Both the position numbers and the translations under genes were made by a program. From positions 1-64,000 of the forward strand of contig CAMBFZ010000015.1 of NCBI GenBank assembly GCA_945866125.1: a stretch of 64,000 bases of DNA, written 5' to 3'. The stretch comes from Bordetella parapertussis. Its GTDB lineage: Bacteria > Pseudomonadota > Gammaproteobacteria > Burkholderiales > Burkholderiaceae_D. Of this stretch, positions 60,687-64,000 are shown in pieces. The notes below the pieces were generated by a model that worked only from the letters and a program-made list of their open reading frames with translations, did not search any database and was not told where the DNA came from. How positions within the stretch are numbered: position 1 is the first letter of the stretch; each line of letters opens with the position of its first letter.

Positions 60687-62324
60687 ATGGAATCTGCAGG
60701 CAAATACGACTACATCATCATCGGGGCAGGTTCAGCCGGTTGTGTGCTGGCGAACCGCCTTACCCAGGACGCGGATATTTCGGTGTTATTGATTGAAGCC
60801 GGAGGCAAAGATGATTATGTCTGGATTCATATTCCGGTTGGCTATCTCTACTGCATCAATAATCCGCGGACTGATTGGTTATTTCGGACAGAAGCAGAGG
60901 CCGGACTTAATGGTCGTAGCCTAATTTATCCACGTGGCAAAGTCATGGGGGGATCGTCTTCGATCAACGGCATGATTTATATGCGTGGGCAGCAGCGGGA
61001 CTATGAAGAATGGGCGCGGCTGACTGGCGATGATAGTTGGCGTTGGGATCAGGTGCTGCCTTTGTTTCGGGTAGCAGAAGATCATCATGGTGGTGGTGAT
61101 GCGGTTCACGGGAGCGGCGGTGAGTGGCGCGTTGAAAAGCAGCGCCTGCGGTGGGACATTCTCGATGCATTCCGTGCTGCTGCGGCGCAGACGGGCATTC
61201 CTGCAACGGACGATTTTAATTCCGGCGATAACGAGGGCTGTGGCTACTTCGAAGTGAACCAAAAAAACGGTATTCGCTGGAATACCGCAAAAGCATTTTT
61301 AAAATCGATCAAACATCGTCGGGGTAAACTCGACATCATGACGGGCTGTCATGTAAAACGTTTACGTATCACTTCCACGATTGCCGGCAAACGCTGCGTT
61401 GGCGTTGAATTTACGGGCGGCGGCCAAGAGTGGTTTGCTGAATCAGTTCAAGAAACGCTGGTTTGCGCTGGCGCCATCGGCTCGCCGCAGATCTTGCAGC
61501 TCTCCGGGATCGGGCCCGCCGCTTTGCTTCAGCAACATGGCGTATCGATCGTCGTCGATGCGCCGGGCGTCGGAGAAAACTTGCAAGATCATTTGCAACT
61601 GCGCATGGCATTTAAAGTGGCCGGTGTCAAAACCCTCAACACCATGGCGAATAGTTTGTTAGGTAAATTGCGTATTGGCGTGGAATACGCGTTAAATCGC
61701 AGCGGTCCTATGTCGATGGCACCATCGCAGCTTGGGGCGTTTACACGCTCAGACCCATCTCAAGTAACAGCCAACTTGCAATACCATGTGCAGCCGCTGT
61801 CACTGGGAAAATTTGGCGAACCCCTGCATCGTTTTCCCGCATTTACTGCAAGCGTGTGCAATCTCCGCCCAACGTCAAGGGGTCATGTCCGTATCGCCTC
61901 GGGCGATCCACTTGCGGCGCCGAAGATTACGCCAAACTATCTCACTACTGCAAAAGATCGCAAAGTCGCGGCAGATTCTTTATCGCTGACACGCCGTATC
62001 GTAGCGGCGCCTGCTTTGGCGCGCTATCAGCCGCAAGAGTTCATGCCCGGCGTGCAGTTTCAAACAGAGGAAGAGCTTGCCCATGCGGCGGGCGATATTG
62101 GGACGACTATTTTCCACCCGGTTGGTACTTGCAAGATCGGGCCGGATGGGGACCCGATGGCGGTACTGGATCAGCAGATGCGGGTGAGGGGAGTTGCTGG
62201 GCTTCGTGTTGTGGATGGCTCTGTGATGCCAGCGATTACCTCTGGCAATCCGAATTCACCCATTATCATGATCGCCGAAAAGGCTGCGCAATCAATAAGG
62301 TCAGACCGACCACACAAGGGATAA
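60687..62324 (+). CDS. GMC-family FAD-dependent oxidoreductase (choline/alcohol dehydrogenase-like)
   Basis: The 545-residue flavoprotein has the FAD-binding Rossmann motif DYIIIGAGSAGCVLANRLT at residues 6-24, GMC signature 1 GRSLIYPRGKVMGGSSSINGMIYMRG, signature 2 GAIGSPQILQLSGIGPA, the active-site HPVGTCKIG and the ending TSGNPNSPIIMIAEKAA. It oxidises alcohols or choline-like substrates, donating electrons to a quinone or cytochrome. Paired with mmsA and TSUP genes here; a role in C3/C4 alcohol or aldehyde conversion upstream of MmsA is possible but inferred. Confidence 0.9.
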   Translation: MESAGKYDYIIIGAGSAGCVLANRLTQDADISVLLIEAGGKDDYVWIHIPVGYLYCINNPRTDWLFRTEAEAGLNGRSLIYPRGKVMGGSSSINGMIYMRGQQRDYEEWARLTGDDSWRWDQVLPLFRVAEDHHGGGDAVHGSGGEWRVEKQRLRWDILDAFRAAAAQTGIPATDDFNSGDNEGCGYFEVNQKNGIRWNTAKAFLKSIKHRRGKLDIMTGCHVKRLRITSTIAGKRCVGVEFTGGGQEWFAESVQETLVCAGAIGSPQILQLSGIGPAALLQQHGVSIVVDAPGVGENLQDHLQLRMAFKVAGVKTLNTMANSLLGKLRIGVEYALNRSGPMSMAPSQLGAFTRSDPSQVTANLQYHVQPLSLGKFGEPLHRFPAFTASVCNLRPTSRGHVRIASGDPLAAPKITPNYLTTAKDRKVAADSLSLTRRIVAAPALARYQPQEFMPGVQFQTEEELAHAAGDIGTTIFHPVGTCKIGPDGDPMAVLDQQMRVRGVAGLRVVDGSVMPAITSGNPNSPIIMIAEKAAQSIRSDRPHKG

Positions 62325-62423
62325 TATGGTTAATATCGCCGCCCCAATAACAGCGGGCATCATATAGTAAGCGTGCGCTTACACTCGCTGAATAGGCCGG
62401 GGTGCAACAGGTAAAAAGAACGC

Positions 62424-63200
62424 ATGATGGACTTCCTGATTGGCGATTATGGATTATTGGCGCTTGCTGCTTTGTTTGCCGGCTTGGTGGATGCCGTGGT
62501 CGGTGGCGGTGGATTGATTCAGTTGCCGGCCTTATTTAGCGTATTGCCTCAGACAGTGCCGGCAAGCTTATTTGGGACCAATAAATTTTCTGCTATTTGG
62601 GGCACATTGTTTGCTGCGCGTACGTATGCCCGTAAGATTTCTGTCGAGTGGGGTACCGCAATACCGGCATCGGGTGCCGCTTTATTATTTTCTTTTGCGG
62701 GCGCGTGGTTGGTTACCGCCTTCCCACCAGACCTTATTCGCAAAACACTTCCTTTTTTGTTGCTGGCCGTTGCGATTTATGTGGCGATTCGAAAAGACTT
62801 TGGCGCCTCTCATGTGCCGCGATTTTCCGGTGCGCGTGAAACGCGGATGGCTGTGGTAACCGGCGCCGGGATTGGTTTTTATGACGGATTTTTCGGGCCT
62901 GGTACTGGCAGTTTTTTACTATTTTTATTTGTGCGATTTTTTGGCTTTGATTTTCTCGGCGCCTCAGCGGTCGCCAAGATCGTCAATGTTGCGTGTAATT
63001 TCGCCGCCTTAATATGGTTTGGTTACGCGGGACATGTGTTGTGGCAGCTCGGATTGTTAATGGCCATTTGTAATATTTGTGGCGCCATGATTGGCACGCG
63101 CGTTGCGCTCAAAGAGGGTAGTGTGTTCATTCGCAAAGCCTTTTTGGTAGTGGTTGGAGCACTCATACTGAAAACGGCCCGGGATGCATTTTGGAGCTAA
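62424..63200 (+). CDS. TSUP-family (TauE/SafE) membrane transporter
   Basis: The 258-residue protein has about eight membrane segments and the TSUP pattern: VDAVVGGGGLIQLPALFSVLPQ near the N-terminus, the mirrored GFYDGFFGPGTGSFLLFLFVRFFGFDF in the second half, and GAMIGTRVALKEGS. Members export sulfite, sulfonates or organic acids. The substrate here is unknown. It is close to the GMC gene but about 100 bases after it. It ends just before the parS-like sites. Confidence 0.88.
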   Translation: MMDFLIGDYGLLALAALFAGLVDAVVGGGGLIQLPALFSVLPQTVPASLFGTNKFSAIWGTLFAARTYARKISVEWGTAIPASGAALLFSFAGAWLVTAFPPDLIRKTLPFLLLAVAIYVAIRKDFGASHVPRFSGARETRMAVVTGAGIGFYDGFFGPGTGSFLLFLFVRFFGFDFLGASAVAKIVNVACNFAALIWFGYAGHVLWQLGLLMAICNICGAMIGTRVALKEGSVFIRKAFLVVVGALILKTARDAFWS

Positions 63201-63204
63201 TGAT

Positions 63205-63220
63205 TGTTCCACGTGAAACA
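63205..63220. other. parS: parS-like centromere site 1
   Basis: TGTTCCACGTGAAACA, 15 of 16 matches to the ParB-binding consensus TGTTTCACGTGAAACA (mismatch at base 5). It lies immediately after the TSUP gene and before mnmG. Confidence 0.85.
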
Positions 63221-63241
63221 AGTCAGGCCGGACTATCATTA

Positions 63242-63257
63242 GGTTCCACGTGAAACA
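63242..63257. other. parS: parS-like centromere site 2
   Basis: GGTTCCACGTGAAACA, 14 of 16 matches to the parS consensus, 37 bases after the first site and in the same orientation. Two close sites near mnmG fit the parS cluster that sits beside the usual mnmG-rsmG-parA-parB run in many bacteria. rsmG and parAB are outside this window. Confidence 0.8.
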
Positions 63258-63346
63258 ATTTTTGCAAGAGCGCTTGTTCTGACGTGGGCTGATGATAAAA
63301 CCCCTTATAATCCAGCCTCTGCTTTCCGTCTCCACGAGGCGCACTT

Positions 63347-64000
63347 ATGGATTTTCCTGCTGAATTTGATGTGATTGTTGTTGGTGGCGGCCATGCCGGC
63401 ACCGAGGCAGCGCTGGCTGCTGCCCGCATGGGCCAAACCACCTTGTTGTTAACCCATAATATTGAAACCCTGGGTCAGATGTCTTGTAATCCGTCGATTG
63501 GCGGCATTGGTAAAGGGCATTTGGTCAGGGAGGTAGATGCGCTGGGCGGGGCAATGGCTCTTGCGACGGATGAGGCAGGCATACAGTTCCGTATTCTTAA
63601 TTCCTCCAAAGGTCCGGCCGTCCGTGCGACCCGTGCGCAGGCAGACCGCATTCTCTATAAGCAGGCAATACGATCCCGTCTGGAAAATCAAGAAAATTTA
63701 TGGCTTTTCCAGCAGGCGGTGGATGACTTAATCGTCGAGGGTGAGCGGGTGGTTGGTGCGGTGACGCAGGTCGGGATTCGATTTTGTAGTAAGACCGTGG
63801 TGTTGACCGCCGGGACTTTTTTGGATGGCAAGATTCACGTGGGACTGAATAATTATTCGGCAGGTCGTGCAGGCGACCCGCCCGCAGTGTCTTTGTCGGC
63901 GCGGCTCAAAGAGCTCAAGCTGCCACAGGGCCGACTTAAAACAGGCACGCCGCCGCGCATTGATGGTCGTAGTATTGATTTTTCCGTGATGACGGAACAG
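63347..64000 (+). CDS. mnmG: tRNA uridine modification enzyme MnmG (5' part)
   Basis: The first 218 residues of MnmG (GidA) are present; the gene runs off the window end. MDFPAEFDVIVVGGGHAGTEAALAAARMG is the FAD-binding motif, with MSCNPSIGGIGKGHLVREVDALGG, FRILNSSKGPAVRATRAQADR and the ending TPPRIDGRSIDFSVMTEQ typical. With MnmE it makes the carboxymethylaminomethyl side chain on wobble uridine. A TATAAT at 63306-63311 is a likely -10. mnmG borders parS here and is often adjacent to rsmG and parAB. Confidence 0.96.
   Translation, partial: MDFPAEFDVIVVGGGHAGTEAALAAARMGQTTLLLTHNIETLGQMSCNPSIGGIGKGHLVREVDALGGAMALATDEAGIQFRILNSSKGPAVRATRAQADRILYKQAIRSRLENQENLWLFQQAVDDLIVEGERVVGAVTQVGIRFCSKTVVLTAGTFLDGKIHVGLNNYSAGRAGDPPAVSLSARLKELKLPQGRLKTGTPPRIDGRSIDFSVMTEQ

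Overview
This is a betaproteobacterial chromosome segment, most likely Burkholderiales and close to Oxalobacteraceae. The evidence is the replication-start gene order (gyrB-dnaN-dnaA on the minus strand, divergent from rpmH-rnpA-yidD-yidC-mnmE), the protein families and the moderately GC-rich coding sequence. It ends inside mnmG (gidA), next to two parS-like sites, so the window spans the neighbourhood of the chromosome origin. No phage, insertion sequence, tRNA, rRNA or CRISPR array was seen.

Layout. (1) 1-5.2 kb: periplasmic quinoprotein oxidation, with a sorbosone-dehydrogenase-like propeller protein, a small cytochrome c, an exported ankyrin protein, a PQQ alcohol dehydrogenase and a dihaem cytochrome c4. 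(2) 5.2-11.6 kb: NhaR-type regulator, TerC and AI-2E-type membrane proteins, a Tim44-domain protein, then ahpC-ahpF behind a perfect 15-base OxyR half-operator. (3) 11.7-21.2 kb: gyrB, dnaN, dnaA / rpmH, rnpA, yidD, yidC, mnmE. (4) 21.1-28 kb: LysR, a DODA-type dioxygenase, cytochrome b561 and two YceI proteins, then a hydratase-family enzyme, a mandelate racemase look-alike, a pentapeptide-repeat protein and an SRAP (YedK) protein.

(5) 28.1-46.7 kb is the most distinctive part: an amide-nitrogen island. The minus strand carries a Urt-type ABC importer (urtABCDE), a small Cys-containing protein, formamidase (fmdA), FmdB and an exported formamidase paralogue. Divergent from it is a 1128-residue fusion of an NCS1 permease, a Cys-rich domain, a histidine kinase and a receiver, overlapping a LuxR-type response regulator. 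Next come amiR and amiC (amiC has an in-frame stop), divergent from amiE. amiE has a leader that looks like an ANTAR-controlled terminator and is followed by a CbbQ/NorQ-type AAA+ ATPase and a NorD/CbbO-type VWA protein. Together these suggest sensing, import and hydrolysis of formamide, acetamide or urea-like compounds to ammonium.

(6) 46.7-52 kb: CAP lipoprotein, AbrB-type membrane protein, short asparaginase-domain protein, a possible small RNA, an unknown 254-residue protein, a MOSC protein and a D-2-hydroxyacid dehydrogenase. (7) 52-64 kb: pckG, an RluA-family enzyme, an MFS transporter and a LysR gene. A 355-base AT-rich non-coding stretch follows with several DnaA boxes and a DnaA-trio, which is a strong oriC candidate about 41 kb from dnaA. 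Then come another LysR gene divergent from mmsA, a GMC oxidoreductase, a TSUP transporter, two parS-like sites and the start of mnmG.

All identifications are by reading protein motifs and recalling families; no database search was run.
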